NCBI RefSeq assembly: GCF_902167145.1
Contig: NC_050098.1
Span: forward strand, 38,186,501 to 38,250,500
Source of the DNA: Zea mays
Taxonomy: Eukaryota; Streptophyta; Magnoliopsida; Poales; Poaceae
Direction of reading: 5' to 3'
DNA length: 64,000 nucleotides
In this document: in pieces, positions 20,682 to 31,785 of the stretch
Numbering within the stretch: the stretch's first letter is position 1
Layout of the letters: the number at the start of each line of letters is the position of its first letter
Translations under genes and position numbers: made by a program
Notes under the pieces: generated by a model
Seen by the model: only the letters and a program-made list of their open reading frames with translations
Told to the model about the DNA's origin: nothing
Database searches by the model: none

Positions 20682-22853
20682 AGAACTCACCACGGATTCA
20701 TTTGGCACGCTTTCTTGCCATCTGTTCTTGCTTACTCAATTTTTAGCTCTTGCGCACCAACACTTGGTTGGCTTTTTAAATTTTTAAGCTTCGGCTTTGA
20801 GAGCACCTACTCAGCATTTTCGAAGATGTCTGAAGACAAGAAAGCTGCCGCTGCGTCGAGGCTGAGCCTTTCTGAAGAGAAGAATCTTGGTTTTCTTGAA
20901 TTAATGGCGAAGACAAATACAGAGAAGATTACCAGGGAGATTTTGGAAGGTTTGTCTGAAGATACTGGCGATAGTGACAGTTATGATGTGGAATGTGGTG
21001 GAGAAGACTCCGAAGATCGACCCTGGCGACCAAGCCACACAGTTTTTCGAAAATCAACTATTAAACAGAGTCATCTTAATAATATGAGGGGAAGATATTT
21101 TCGGGACATGTCTATTGTAAGGGCTGATGACGGAGAGAGGATCGTGCCTACTCCCGAAGAGAATGAAGTTGTGATCTTCCAAAGCTTTTTCAAGGCTGGG
21201 CTTTGGCTTCCATTAAGCAAATTTGTAGGTTGAAGTTTTGAAGATTTATCAAGTCTACCTTCATCAAATTACGCCCGAAGCAATTATACGAATGGGAATC
21301 TTTGTCTGGGCCGTGAAGAGCCAAGGTTTGGAGCCAAATGCAAAAAGTTTCTGCAGTATACATGAGCTATTGTATGATACAAAACCCTGGGGTAAAGAGC
21401 AGTATCACAACAATTTTGGCTGCTACAGCTTCGGTGCCCGATCTGGGTCAAGCTGTCCCGTGCCAACCTTTCGAAAGAGATGGCCCGGCGACTGGATGAT
21501 GGAATGGTTTTATGTGAAAATGATTTGAAAACACGAGAGGATATTAAAGATATCATTATGCGCCCTATCTGGCAGCGCTTCGGCCTCCGGTGGCCGAAGG
21601 TGGAAATGGATGAAGCAGCCGAAGAATGCCAGAGAGCCTTCGGCGTGGTTTGCTCTTTTATTGGGACAAGGGATTTGATCCAAGAACACATTGCCTTCAG
21701 AGTATGGCCACTTGCAGAAAAGTGGGAAATGCCGAAGGAAACCGTCAGGGAACCTGACGAAGGTGGACTAGTTAGGCTAAAATACACATTCAAATATGGA
21801 GATAAGTTCGTCGAGCCAGATGATGACTGGCTGAAAAGTATTGAGGCCATAAGTGATGAACTGCTTGGGTCATACTTGAAGGCAGAAGACACTGCACTAT
21901 CTGCGGCCTTCGGAGGCTGAAAGAAGAAAAGACTCAACCGAGTATTTGATGCAATTGGGTGTGTCTACCCCGACTACCGTTATCCAACACGGGGTCAAAA
22001 AAGAAAGAATACATCTTCTGCGAAGGAAGTTGCTTCAGCCGCTCCTAGTGAGCCGGCGCCGAAGAGGAAAAAGATGAAGGTTCTTACACACCAGCCACGC
22101 TATATTGAACCAGCCACAATGCCTGAGTTTGTCGGTGAGACCTCTTCGGCCACCGAAGCTAAGGAGCCAACTCTCCTGCCGAATGTTGAAGGGCCGGCCA
22201 AAGTGCCAGCGACGGAAAAAATAGAAGAACCGAGGGCTGAAGAAACAAAGACATCGGAAATTCTAAGTCCTTCAGCAAGAATTGAGGTACCAATGCCAAT
22301 GTCGATGACGACCCCCAAGAGGAAAAGAATGGTTAACGTACTGGATGTATTGGAGACAATAAAGTCTTCAAGCACTACTCCAAAGAAAATTGTCGAAACT
22401 CCCGAAGTGCAAATCGAAGACTTTGGTACCGAAGCTTCAAAGCACCAAGCTGAAACTGAAGCTGGGCCTTCAGAGCCCGCCAAGGTGAAATCCTTGGAAG
22501 CCGAAGAAACAGAAACAGCAGAACAAATTTTGGCTGAAGAAACTGGCACTGCCGCCCCCGAAGCATTTTCCGAAGCTTTCCATTATATTTTACGACATGC
22601 CTCGGGGAAAGAGTTGGCTGAAAAAGAAAAGCAAGAGGCTCAGTTTTATGCCCAAAAACTAAAATATCCAAAGGGGGCGTTGATATTCAACGGCAGCGGA
22701 GAAGAAGACTTCTTGTATTGTCTCCCTGACAGCAAGGAGATTTCTGTCTGTCGGGAGATGAGCAAGAGCTTCGGATTCCCAACATTAGAAGACGGGCTCT
22801 CGGTGTTGTCAAAAAACGAGCTGGCCGACAGCTTGACGTACAATAGCTTAAAG

Positions 22854-22940
22854 GTGCAAAAATGAGGTCTTTGTATTATTTCTTGAAACCAAAATTTTTC
22901 ATTTGCTTAAGCTTATTGACACACACACATTTTTTTGCAG
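22854..22940 (+). other. Intron 1 of the zeon-like antisense gene (87 bp, phase 0)
   Basis: Donor AAG|GTGCAA and acceptor TTTTTTTGCAG|GG, T-rich inside. The protein aligns with the cinful-like homolog on both sides (ending ...LK, resuming LILSNALR versus MLLSKALR), and there the sequence between is a 69-bp GT...AG intron at the same phase. Confidence 0.7.
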
Positions 22941-23730
22941 GGCCTTATACTTAGCAATGCCCTCAGGGCTCAAAAAGATGCCAAAGACGAAGGGTGTGTT
23001 ATGGCCCTGAGCAACCTTCGTTCCGAAGTAATTGAACTAAGGAACGAAGGTCTCGAAAAAGATAAAATATTACATTCATTGGTGAATAGAATAAAAGAAG
23101 ACGAAGCTACTTTCAAAGCTTAAGCTGAGGCTTAGAAGCGTGAAATTGAAGATCTCCGGAAACAACTAGCCAGAGCTAAAGAGGAACGCACACTTGAAGA
23201 AACAAAACGAGAAATTAGTGACCAATGGACAAATCATTTGGAAAAAACGTTGAAGAGCTTCGTGCATCCAAGAAAAGGTGCTACGAAAAATCTATAGAAT
23301 GTGTTAAGAAAATAAGAACCAGCTTCGCCAGCATTGGCGCATTCTCAAGTGAGGAGAACTTCATAAGGGGTGACCCCGAAGGCCCAATTGGATGGATCAG
23401 CCACGAAGCTGAAGCTTTTGAAGAATTTTTGAATAGTCGTGGAGACATGTGCCTTTTCGGGTGCTAGGGGGATTGCCACTATTTTGGAGAGGAAAGGTTG
23501 TGACCATGTGAAATTCTTGGCACAATCCGAAGCCGCCTTATCCTCTGAAGATATAAAAGACCCCTCGGCCGAAGCGAGCCTGGTCGGTGGAAAATTTTTC
23601 ACCGACATCTGGGACAATGGTGGCCGGGAAATGGCCCAAGAAATTATACGAAAAAGCGAGAAAGGCATTCATGACGCTAGAAAAGTAGCAGAGGCCGCTG
23701 AGAAAAGTGCGGATCTCGAAGGGCAAATAG

Positions 23731-23823
23731 GTATTGACTAGTGGTTTTTGGCTCTTTGTTGTAATTTTTTGATTTCGAACTTGTTTACGTTTTGTAACAT
23801 AGCCGTACTTTCTCCTCCCTCAG
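23731..23823 (+). other. Intron 2 of the zeon-like antisense gene (93 bp, phase 1)
   Basis: Donor ATAG|GTATTG, acceptor CTCCTCCCTCAG|AG, T-rich interior with an in-frame TAG. Joining keeps the frame (Gly/Glu codon split after its first base). A GT...AG tract occurs near the same place in the cinful-like homolog (48817-48887), though there in phase 0. Confidence 0.6.
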
Positions 23824-23957
23824 AGCCTGCCGAGCCATCGGCGGACCCCCACGTGAAGGGGGACGACGAAATTAGAAAAATGGCCGAAGCCATCATGGAT
23901 AAAGTTGTTGATCAGCTACTAAACGAAGCTGCAGAAGTAGTTCTAAGGGAAGATTAG

Positions 23958-24410
23958 ATGTTATTGTCAAAATATTTAGAATGTAATGTTTGTTGAGGAA
24001 CATGTGTAATATTTTGTAACTTTGAATGTAATATATAAGCTATTTATGGTTCTATTCTTTACGATGCATGAAACTTCACATACATACCGTTTTTGAGCCT
24101 TCGGCAAAAAAACACCTTCCCTTCTTTTCATGCTTTGTAAATAATATCCGTGTTTTCATAAAATCAGTAACCAATCCTCGTAAAATCAATAACCAATAGA
24201 TTTTTTTCATTTCAGAGTTTGACGAAGGTATAGTTCTTCAATAACTATTTTTGTGCCCTGGCACCATTTCTTCGAAACAATCTTCGAATATCAACACTGA
24301 AACCCCTTCTTGCGTCATTGATGCAATATGATGTATGATGTTATGCTATGCAAATGATGTGATGATGTGATGTTATGCAAAATGATATTTGCCGAAGATC
24401 GACATTTTTT
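23958..24410. other. Spacer downstream of the antisense gene
   Basis: AT-rich sequence with GTAATATTTTGTAAC and TGTAATATATAAG stretches just after the stop, which could serve 3' end formation for the plus-strand transcript. No clear AATAAA is present. No gene is seen. Confidence 0.4.
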
Positions 24411-24672
24411 CACTGCAAGCCTCCCTTAGGAGCTTCTTCGCCTTTTACTTCAGCGGAATCAGCGTTTATTTTTCGTTGTAAGCCTCCCTTAGGAGGTTCT
24501 TCGCCTTTTACTTTCAGCGGAATCAGCGTTTATTTTTCGCTGTAAGCCTCCCTTAGGAGCTTCTTCGCCTTTTACTTCAGCGGAATCAGCGTTTAATTTT
24601 CGCTGTAAGCCTCCCTTAGGAGCTTCTTCGCCTTTTACTTTCAGCGGAATCAGCGTTTATTTTTCGCTGTAA
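24411..24672. repeat. Four tandem copies of a 63-64-bp repeat
   Basis: Units of the form GTAAGCCTCCCTTAGGAGCT + CTTCGCCTTTTACTTCAGCG + GAATCAGCGTTTATTTTTCG. The inner CTCCCTTAGGAG is an inverted repeat, as is the GCTGTAAG/TTCAGCGG context. Two copies of a 62-bp homolog sit at the matching place in the cinful-like element (49377-49505). It lies between two convergent coding units. Confidence 0.9.
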
Positions 24673-25049
24673 GCTCTGCATTCCCTTCGAAACGACTTTT
24701 GAGCAGAAAACTTACGCTGCACTCCCTTAGGAACGACTTTTTGTTATTTCGAAGATTCACCCCGTAATCATAAGTTCTTATGCTTCGGCAACTTTTTGGA
24801 CTCCGTTATTCTGTGGAGAAGATATACTTGTACTATAGCAAAGGCGAAGCTATTACAAGAATTTGAAAACAACAAAAAACACTTAGACTTCCAATAATTG
24901 TTCCTTATTAAAAAAGAAAACGATACTGAATGCAAAAACTACTACTGAGGTAGGATATTTGTCAATAAATGTGCTTCGATTCTGGCACAGTACTATTGAC
25001 TGTGCGAGCTTCGGACTCTTCTCTGAAGTATCTTTGGTGTTGAGTATGT
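24673..25049. other. Non-coding tract between tandem repeat and gag 3' end
   Basis: Continues with partly related GCATTCCCTTCGAAACGACT/ACTCCCTTAGGAACGACT motifs, then AT-rich DNA. In an autonomous relative pol would lie here; no polymerase motif was found on either strand. Confidence 0.5.
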
Positions 25050-26485
25050 TGACTCCCTTATGGCTGCTGGCCTCGTTGCATTGGTGGTGGAGGTGGAAGT
25101 TGTTGCCAAGATGCCTGAGATTGACTTGCCGAAGCAACAGAAGCTGCAGGGTGGTTACCCACATACTCTGGGATATAAGGCGAGTGGTACGAAGCAGTGT
25201 GCATGACTTGCTTCGACTTGGTCTGTTGGGCTGCAGCTTCTGCTATTTCTTTTTGTTTCTGGATGGTGACATGGCACATCCTGGTGGTGTGGCCTTTGTC
25301 CTCACCACAGAATAAGCAATAAATTTTCCTTGGCTGATCCCCAAATCTTCCTCCGAAGCCCCTGGCACCTCTGCCCCTTGGAGCTGGAGGCCGAGGATAA
25401 CTCTACTGCTGCCCCGAAGCCTGGGAAGCCTATGAGGAATATTGCGGCCTCTGCTGCTGGCTTCCCCTGTCATCATTCTGAGTGGAACGAATCGATGTGA
25501 CATGTCTAGGATGAAACCTCCCTCCGAAGCCCTTGGCTATTTCGGAGAATCTGTAAGCTTCCTCCCTTCTCTATCGAAAGTCATTGTCAGCATGGATGTA
25601 TTCATCCATCTTCTGAAGCAATTTCTCCAGAGTCTGAGGGGGTTTCCTGGCAAAGTATTGGGCTGAAGGTCCCGGCCGAAGCCCCTTAATCATGGCCTCA
25701 ATGACAATTTCATTGGGCACTGTTGGTGCTTGTGCCCTCAGGCGTAAGAATCTTCGGACATACGCCTGAAGATATTCTTCATGATCTTGGGTGCACTGGA
25801 ATAAAGCTTGAGCGGTGACCGGCTTCGTTTGAAACCCTTGGAAACTGGTGATCAGCATATCCTTCAGCTTCTGCCATGATGTGATTGTTCCTGGCCGAAG
25901 GGAGGAGTACCAGGTTTGTGCAACATTCTTGACAGCCATGACGAAAGACTTCGCCATGACTGCAGTATTGCCACCATAGGAAGATATTGTTGCTTCGTAG
26001 CTCATCAGAAACTGCTTCGGATCTGAGTGGCCGTCGTACATGGGGAGTTGAGGTGGCTTGTAGGACGGAGGCCAAGGTGTAGCCTGCAGTTCGGCTGACA
26101 GAGGAGAAGCATCATCAAAAGCAAAATTTCCATGATGGAAATTCTCATACCAGTCATCTTCGTTGAAGAAGCCCTCCTGATGAAGCTCTCTGTGCTGAGG
26201 CCTTCGGTTCTGCTCATCTTGAGTAAGATGGCGAACTTCTTTAGAGGCTTCGTCTATCTGCCTTTGCAGGTCAGCTAGCCTAGCCATCTTTTCCTTCTTC
26301 CTTTGCACCTGCTGATGAAGCATCTCCATATCTCTGATCTCTTGATCCAATTCGTCCTCCTGAGGCGTTGGACTGGTGGCCTTCCTCTTCTGGCTTCGGG
26401 CCTCCCGAAGAGAGAGGGTCTCCTGGTTGGGGTCCAGCGGTTGCAGAGCTGCAGCCCCTGTTGCTGAAGCTTTTTTTGGCGGCAT
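25050..26485 (-). pseudogene. Zeon-like gag
   Basis: ATG at 26485, 56 nt after the primer site, opens a 304-codon frame. An Arg/Lys/Glu-rich coiled-coil N-terminus (residues about 25-95) is followed by the gag core (PPQLPMYDGHSDPKQFLMSY, AQTWYSSLRPGTITSWQKLK, EEYLQAYVRRFLRLRAQAP), ending in a stop at 25571. Downstream the Arg/Gly/Gln-rich part and a CCHC knuckle CLFCGEDKGHTTRMC (near 25315-25270) remain readable but are separated by further stops and a frame change. So the original gag was about 470 codons. Gag would form the particle. There is no protease behind it. The cinful-like element in this window lacks gag and has pol, which suggests this protein served both. Confidence 0.85.
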
Positions 26486-26540
26486 GACGAAGGTCTATGC
26501 TTGCCGAAGGTGTTCGAAACTCAAAAAGTGGAAGTGAGTT

Positions 26541-26558
26541 CACCGGAGGTGGGCGCCA
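26541..26558 (-). other. Primer binding site of the zeon-like element
   Basis: Minus strand TGGCGCCCACCTCCGGTG, one base after the LTR end. The cinful-like site differs at two positions (TGGCACCCACCTCCAGTG). Confidence 0.75.
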
Positions 26559-26559
26559 A

Positions 26560-27221
26560 TGTTGGGGACTTGTTCTCAAATGCTAAGAGTTAAGAACAAG
26601 GCAACATGAAAAGTGTTAAATGTTAAAGTCCTTCGTCCTTCGAGACTCTATTTCCCTTCGGATATAATGAATTCCGGACGAATGTTATGAAGGAAAAACC
26701 TTTGTAAGAACAATAAATGATGAGGAAGAATTCATATACGAAATACGAAAAATAATATAAACATTATCATCAACTTATTTCTATTTGCATTACCATATCC
26801 ATAATAACAAATTATAGATGTACCTTCGGTTTGACGGAAAGTAAGGGTACATGCGTGATGCAAAAAGCGAGTGCCAAGTCAGCGTGCACCTATTTATAAG
26901 CACGGGACGCAGCCCATGTAAAATTACACCCATGCCCTTTACATTTGTTAATAACTCTATAGTAACTCTTCGAGGTCTAATTTGCCTTTTCATCTTTAAG
27001 TCGGTTCCCCTTTTCTGCTGCCATGCCGAAGCTTTCCTGCGCACAGCTTCGTGATTTCCTTGTCCTTCGTCGTAACCACCTTTCGTCTCGCTCAGGCTTC
27101 GTCCTGACTATGCTCTGTATGCTCATGATCCGAATCCGAAGATACATGTTCACATATTTTACTTGGAAAACATTGTCAAATTATATTTTTGAGGACCTTC
27201 GGAAGCCGAAGGCCCCCAACA
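26560..27221 (-). repeat. 5' LTR of the zeon-like element (662 bp)
   Basis: Ends TGTTGGGGAC and CCCCCAACA on the plus strand. Minus-strand TATA at 26891-26898. It lacks 20 bp of the inverted repeat seen next to the TATA box of the 3' LTR; otherwise about 11 substitutions. Confidence 0.92.
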
Positions 27222-28552
27222 GGTCCTTAACTAACTAGTAAATTATGCCACGTGGCCGAACTCTAGATGGTGTGCGAGAAGACACAAGCAATTATCCTGG
27301 TTTGGGCAACACAAGGCCCTACTTCCAGCAGAGGGGGTGAGGCTTATATTAGTCGCATCGAGGTGCCTACAGTAGGGGTTAGAAGTACAACGGGAGAGGG
27401 GAAGTCCCCAAGTCCGTAGAAATGATTGAGGTAAGTGCCAGTATCTAAGACTGAGTAGACCGAGTGGAGAACTGAGTGCTTGTCGGTGTTTTGCTCGTAT
27501 GGTTATCTCATTGGTTGGCCAGATTTATATCGTCTGTATGTCCCTTGGAGAGACTCTGCTGCCCTATTTATACATAAAGGGGGCGTCCGTAGTGAAGCTG
27601 GGTGTTGTATTCAAAGGAGAGATGTCTTAGCGCCCTGCAAGCCGACGTGACGGTGCACTGTGTTGTTCACTTGCGTCCGCTAGTTTCTCGCAGAGACCCG
27701 AGGCAGAGACCGAGGGATCGTCCGTACACCTGAGCCCCCGGGGGAGTGGCTGCCCATTCTGTAGTTGTTGTAACAGTGCCCGGGTATGGGCTAAAGGCTC
27801 CTTACGGGGTGCGTCAGCGTCCTTACACGGGATGACATCGAGATTTCCTACGTCTCTTATCGAGGTTGGAGCCCCGCTCGGGCGAGGCGGAAGTCTTCCC
27901 GAGGCGTTGGACAAGCCATCCCTTGACATGCGCCACAGTTTAGCGGAGTGGCTGTCCGTGGATTCGTGGCAGAATAGGTGGCCGAGGCCGAGCTCGGGCG
28001 AGGCAGAGAATTCACCCGAGGGCCGAACTCGTCGTCGGGCGCGGTGGAGAAATCACCCAAAAGCTGGACCCGGGGTTAGGTGAGGCGGAGATTGCGCCTG
28101 TGGGCTAGACTTTGCTTCGGGCGAGGCAGAGATTTTGCGCCCGGGGGCTAGTCTGCTCTGCTTGTCGTATTAGGTGTCCCATCGGGGGATGACAGGCGGC
28201 ATGCATGGACTGTAGCGGAGACATAATCATGATGTTGCACTAGACGTGATCGTCGTCTTATCAGCCACTGTGCTCTGCTGCCGCGGCATGGGGTAGGTAT
28301 GCGCATTAAATACAGGTGTTTCCTTCCTGTTTTTGGGTGCTGCTGTATTATCTGCCTGATACTAGCTCGGGCGAGATGGACGGAGTGGCGACAACCTTGA
28401 GCGAGGCAGAGTCCTGCCCGAGGTGGGAGACTCTCGAGGAGATGCCTCGGTTTAATAGGTACCTTGGCTGTCACCCCTCAGGAGTTTTGTCCTTATCTCT
28501 CTGAGTGCGTTGTTTGGGGGATACTTCGGGTATCCCTAATTATTACCCCGAC
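27222..28552 (-). repeat. gypsy-A 5' LTR, main piece
   Basis: Starts at 28552 (minus TGTCGGGGTAATAATTAGGG). Total LTR about 1350 bp with the 24-bp piece at 19813-19836. A minus-strand TATA (TATAAATA) is at 27565-27572. Between about 27870 and 28430 a degenerate 30-60-bp repeat built on GGGCGAGGCGGAGA recurs six or seven times. GGTCC at 27222-27226 is the target duplication of the zeon-like element. No gene is seen. Confidence 0.85.
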
Positions 28553-31500
28553 ACCAAGCTACGGGTGCATAGGTTTCATCAAAATCCAAACCTTCGACTT
28601 GTGAATACCCTTTTGCAACAAGTCGGGCTTTGTTCCTAGTCACCACACCATGATCATCTTGTTTGTTGCGGAATACCCACTTGGTACCTACAATATTTTG
28701 GTTAGGACGTGGAACTAAATGCCATACCTCATTCCTTGTGAAGTTGTTGAACTCCTCTTGCGTTGCCACCACCCAGTCTAGATCTCTAAGTGCATCCTCT
28801 ATCTTGTATGTCTCAATAGAAGACACAAAAGAGTAATGTTCACAAAAATGAGCAACTCGAGATCGAGTGGTTACCCCCTTTCAAATGTCACCAAGTATGG
28901 AGTTGACGGGGTGATCTCGTTGAATTGCTTGGTGGACTCTTGGGTGAGGTGGTCTTTGATCTTGAATCTCTTGTTCATCTTCCTTTTCTTGATCAACTTC
29001 ATCTCCCCCTTGATCAATGCCTTCTTCTTGAGGTGGCTCATTGTCTTGAACTTGATCTTCTTCTTGAGCTAGTTCCTCATCTTGAGTTGGTTGAGATGCT
29101 TGTATGGAAGATGATAGTTGATCTTGTGCTTATGAAGGCTCTTCAGGTTCTTGTGGACACACATCTCCAATGGACATGTTCCTTAGCGCGATGCATGGAG
29201 CCTCTTCATCATCTAACTCATCAAGATCAACTTGCTCTATTTGAGAGCCATTAGTCTCATCAAACATAATTTCACAAGAAACTTCAACTAATCCGGTGGA
29301 CTTGTTGAAGACCCTATATTCCCTTGTGTTTGAGTCATAACCAAGTAAAAAACCTTCTACTTTAGGAGCAAATTTTGAATTTTTACCTCTCTTAACAAGA
29401 ATAAAGCACTTGCTCCCAAAAACTCTAAATTAAGAAACATTGAGCTTTTTATCGATGAGGAGTTCATATGATGTTTTCTTGAGGATTTAGTGAAGGTAGA
29501 GCCGGTTGATGGAGTAGCAAGCAGTGTTAATCGCCTCCGCCCAAAACCGATCTAATGTCTTATATTCCTCAAGCATGGTCCTCGCCATATCCATAAGAGT
29601 TCTATTCTTTCTCTCCACAACACCATTTTGTTGAGGTGTGTAGGGAGAAGAGAACTCATGCTTGATGCCCTCCTCCTCAAGAATCCTTCAATTTGAGTGT
29701 TCTTGAACTTGTTCCGTTGTCGCTTCTAATCTTCTTGATTCTTAATCCAAACTCATTTGAGCTCATCTCAACAATTTCATTAAGGTCTCTTGGGTTTGTG
29801 ATTTTTCCTGTAAAAAGAACACCCAAGTGAAGCGATAATAATCATCCACAATTACAAGACAATACTTACTCCAGCCGATGCTTATGTAGGCAATTGGGTC
29901 GAATAGATCCATGTGGAGTAGCTCAAGCGGCCCCTCGGTCGGCATGATGTTCTTGTGTGGATAATGAACTCCAACCTGCTTCCATGATTGACATGCACTA
30001 CAAATCCTGTTTTTCTCAAAATGAACATTGGTTAGTCCTAAAATGTGTTCCCCTTTAGAAGCTTGTGAATAGGGATGAAAACGGGACGGATACACCCGGA
30101 TACATGGTCATCCTGTATCCTACCCTAATGTATTTCTCTCGGATACGGGTAGTTAAAATTCGGGACAGATACAGGATGGGACCGGGCAATAATTCGGGCG
30201 GGTAAGAAACAGATAACAGATACTACTCGGGTAGGTACCGGATAATTGTCGGGTAGTTCGTCCCAATGATATTAATTGTCCAACCACCCAACAAATACAT
30301 AAATTAAGCAATACATAATCATGTATATGATAGATCAAATATAGGAAAAGAAACCGATAAAATTGACATCATGCAGTTCAAAGTTTCTAATTACAAGGAC
30401 ATTGTAGAACCAACACCGTAATATTAAAAATTTATAAAATATTCTAGTTTCACTCAAAAATTGCAAATAAGTTATAAAAACAAATAAACATTTTATACGA
30501 AGATAACTCAAGTCCTTATATGAAAATGATAAAGTAAAGTACTGATTATGTTGAAATTCGATACTTATAGTGTTTTCACATATAACTCATACAAATAAGT
30601 GAACGTGAAATGGAAGAAACGCGGGCATCTTATAGATCTTACGATCCAAACATTTTTATGATTATATATGAACAAATATTGTGCCTCCATAAAATTTCAT
30701 AATTTTTTGAGGCTATTTATATATATTATTAATTTCTTGTCGTAGAAAATCATCAAAATACAATTAAATCCATCAAATAACGTAGCGTTGACCAAAAATT
30801 GCAAATAAATTACCAATACTAATAAATAGTCTATACAAAGATAACCTTAAGTTCCCACATGGAGATAACCTTAAGCCCCCCACATAAAAATGATAAAGTA
30901 TATTAATTTGATATAAATTTAGACATAATTTTAATGATTTTGCCCTAAATATATGTTTAAACAAAAAATTGATGTACTACAAAGTTATAGATCTTTTCGA
31001 GCTCTACAATTTTCATATAAACTTTATCTTCATTCGATTTTATATGTAAAAGTTACGATTTTATAACTATATTATTATGCAGAAAAAGAAAAAACGGGTA
31101 CCCGAATTCCGGGTACCCATATCCGACACGAATATCCGGGTAGTCCTCGTTCCCTATCCGAACCGAATCCGAAGCTACAGTATTCGGGTATTACCCGTAA
31201 CCATCCCGAATATAAAAATAACTGAATTTGTATCCGAAAAAACGATTATTTGCACTATCTGTATCTGGTACCCGACGGATATACCCGACCCGTTTTCACC
31301 CCTACTTGTGAAGATTCTTCATCCCAACATGAGCAAGTCGGCGATGCCAGAGCCAGCCCATATTAGTCTTAGCAATTATGCAAGTGTCTAGTTTAGCATT
31401 ATTATCAGTGAAATCAATTAAATATAGCTGATCATCTAACACTCCCTTAAAAGCTAGTGAATCATCATTTCTTCTAAAGACGGTAACATCAACATCAGTA

Positions 31501-31775
31501 AATAAACAATTGTAACCCATTTTGCATAATTAAGACACATAAAACAAGTTGTAACCTAGAGATTCTACAAGAAATACATTAGAAATGGAATGGTCATGTG
31601 ATGTAGCAATTTTACCCAATCGTTTGACCAAAAATTGATTTCCATCCCCGAATATAATTGCTCTTTGGGGATCATCATTTTTCTCATATGAGGAGAACAT
31701 TCTTTTCTCCCCTGTCATGTGGTTTGTGCACCCGCTGTCAATTATCCAACTTGTTCTTCCGGATGCATAAACCTA
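28553..31775 (-). pseudogene. copia-B pol (protease, integrase, start of reverse transcriptase), disrupted
   Basis: The protease motif WIIDSGCTNHMTGEK sits near 31740. The pre-integrase finger begins WLWHRRLAHVGMKNLHK at about 31350. After the hAT insertion (30070-31304) integrase resumes with GEHILGLTNVHFEKNR, then LLHMDLFDPIAYISIG, and a second disrupted half to 29260. The reverse transcriptase start is at 28826-28553 ([36 protein letters not shown]) and breaks at the gypsy-A insertion. Numerous stops and frameshifts are present besides the two insertions. The reading frame begins just after TTTGTGTTGTAG, a 3'-splice-site-like tract that also occurs in copia-C. Confidence 0.88.
30070..31304. 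mobile_element. Non-autonomous hAT-type DNA transposon (1235 bp)
   Basis: A perfect 8-bp duplication CTTGTGAA flanks the insert (30062-30069 and 31305-31312). Terminal inverted repeats are TAGGGATGAAAACGGG at the left and TAGGGGTGAAAACGGG (complement of the right end), one mismatch in 16. Eight-base duplications and TAGGG(G/A)TGAAA ends are hAT hallmarks. Subterminal regions carry several GGATA/CGGGTA motifs (TACCCGGATA, CGGGTACCC), often seen as transposase sites. The inside is AT-rich without a transposase ORF. It splits copia-B integrase. Confidence 0.9.
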
Positions 31776-31785
31776 CAACACAAAT

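Larger units (their letters stand above)
20826..23957 (+). pseudogene. Antisense gene of the zeon-like element (putative gypsy-type transposon domain protein), damaged copy with two introns
   Basis: It lies opposite to the element's own coding strand, starting ATG 20826. Exon 1 (20826-22853) has an acidic N-terminus and then a domain with VVIFQSFFKAGLWLPLSKFV, VYLHQITPEAIIRMGIFVWA and NNFGCYSF, which I recognise as like the Pfam family called putative gypsy type transposon (PF04195, from memory). A basic stretch (PKRKKMK) and a long Glu/Ala/Thr-rich acidic region follow. Exon 2 (22941-23730) encodes a coiled coil (LRSEVIELRNEGLEKDKIL...), and exon 3 (23824-23957) ends VVLRED-stop. Damage: an extra T near 21227, a missing A near 21517, TGA at 21918, TAA near 23121, a frame change near 23250 and another near 23450. 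The product is unknown; basic clusters suggest a nuclear protein. The cinful-like element carries a homolog. Confidence 0.75.
19837..27221 (-). mobile_element. Zeon-like Tat-lineage element: gag plus antisense gene, no pol (7385 bp)
   Basis: LTRs at 19837-20518 and 26560-27221, perfect 5-bp target duplication GGTCC, primer site at 26541-26558 and polypurine tract at 20519-20531. Gag lies on the minus strand (26485 to about 25050). No protease, reverse transcriptase or integrase sequence is present. Between gag and the 3' LTR the plus strand carries an intron-containing gene (20826-23957). Length and LTR size recall the published Zeon-1 as I remember it; this was not checked. LTR divergence is about 11 in 662 plus a 20-bp deletion. 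Confidence 0.92.
7918..28552 (-). mobile_element. gypsy-A: non-autonomous Tat-like Ty3/gypsy element, split by three insertions
   Basis: The 5' LTR starts at 28552 (minus TGTCGGGGTAATAATTAGGG) and ends at 19813 (CCAACA), interrupted by the zeon-like element (19837-27221). The primer site is at 19793-19810 and gag begins at 19751. Gag is interrupted by the Opie-like element (10466-19414) and resumes at 10465. Nearly all pol is missing: gag runs in frame into the last 50 codons of integrase at 8614-8617. The 3' non-coding part (7918-8475) is cut by the Tekay-like element, so the 3' LTR lies left of the window. Gag resembles that of gypsy-D at 57356 onward. Gypsy-A itself interrupts copia-B pol at 28553. 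Confidence 0.85.

Noticed and set aside
24411..24672. CRISPR-like array (regular repeats)
   Set aside because: The units are contiguous 63-64-bp tandem repeats without unique spacers, in a plant retrotransposon.
30773..30964. Small ORFs inside the hAT element as transposase remnants
   Set aside because: Too short, AT-rich, no hAT motif.
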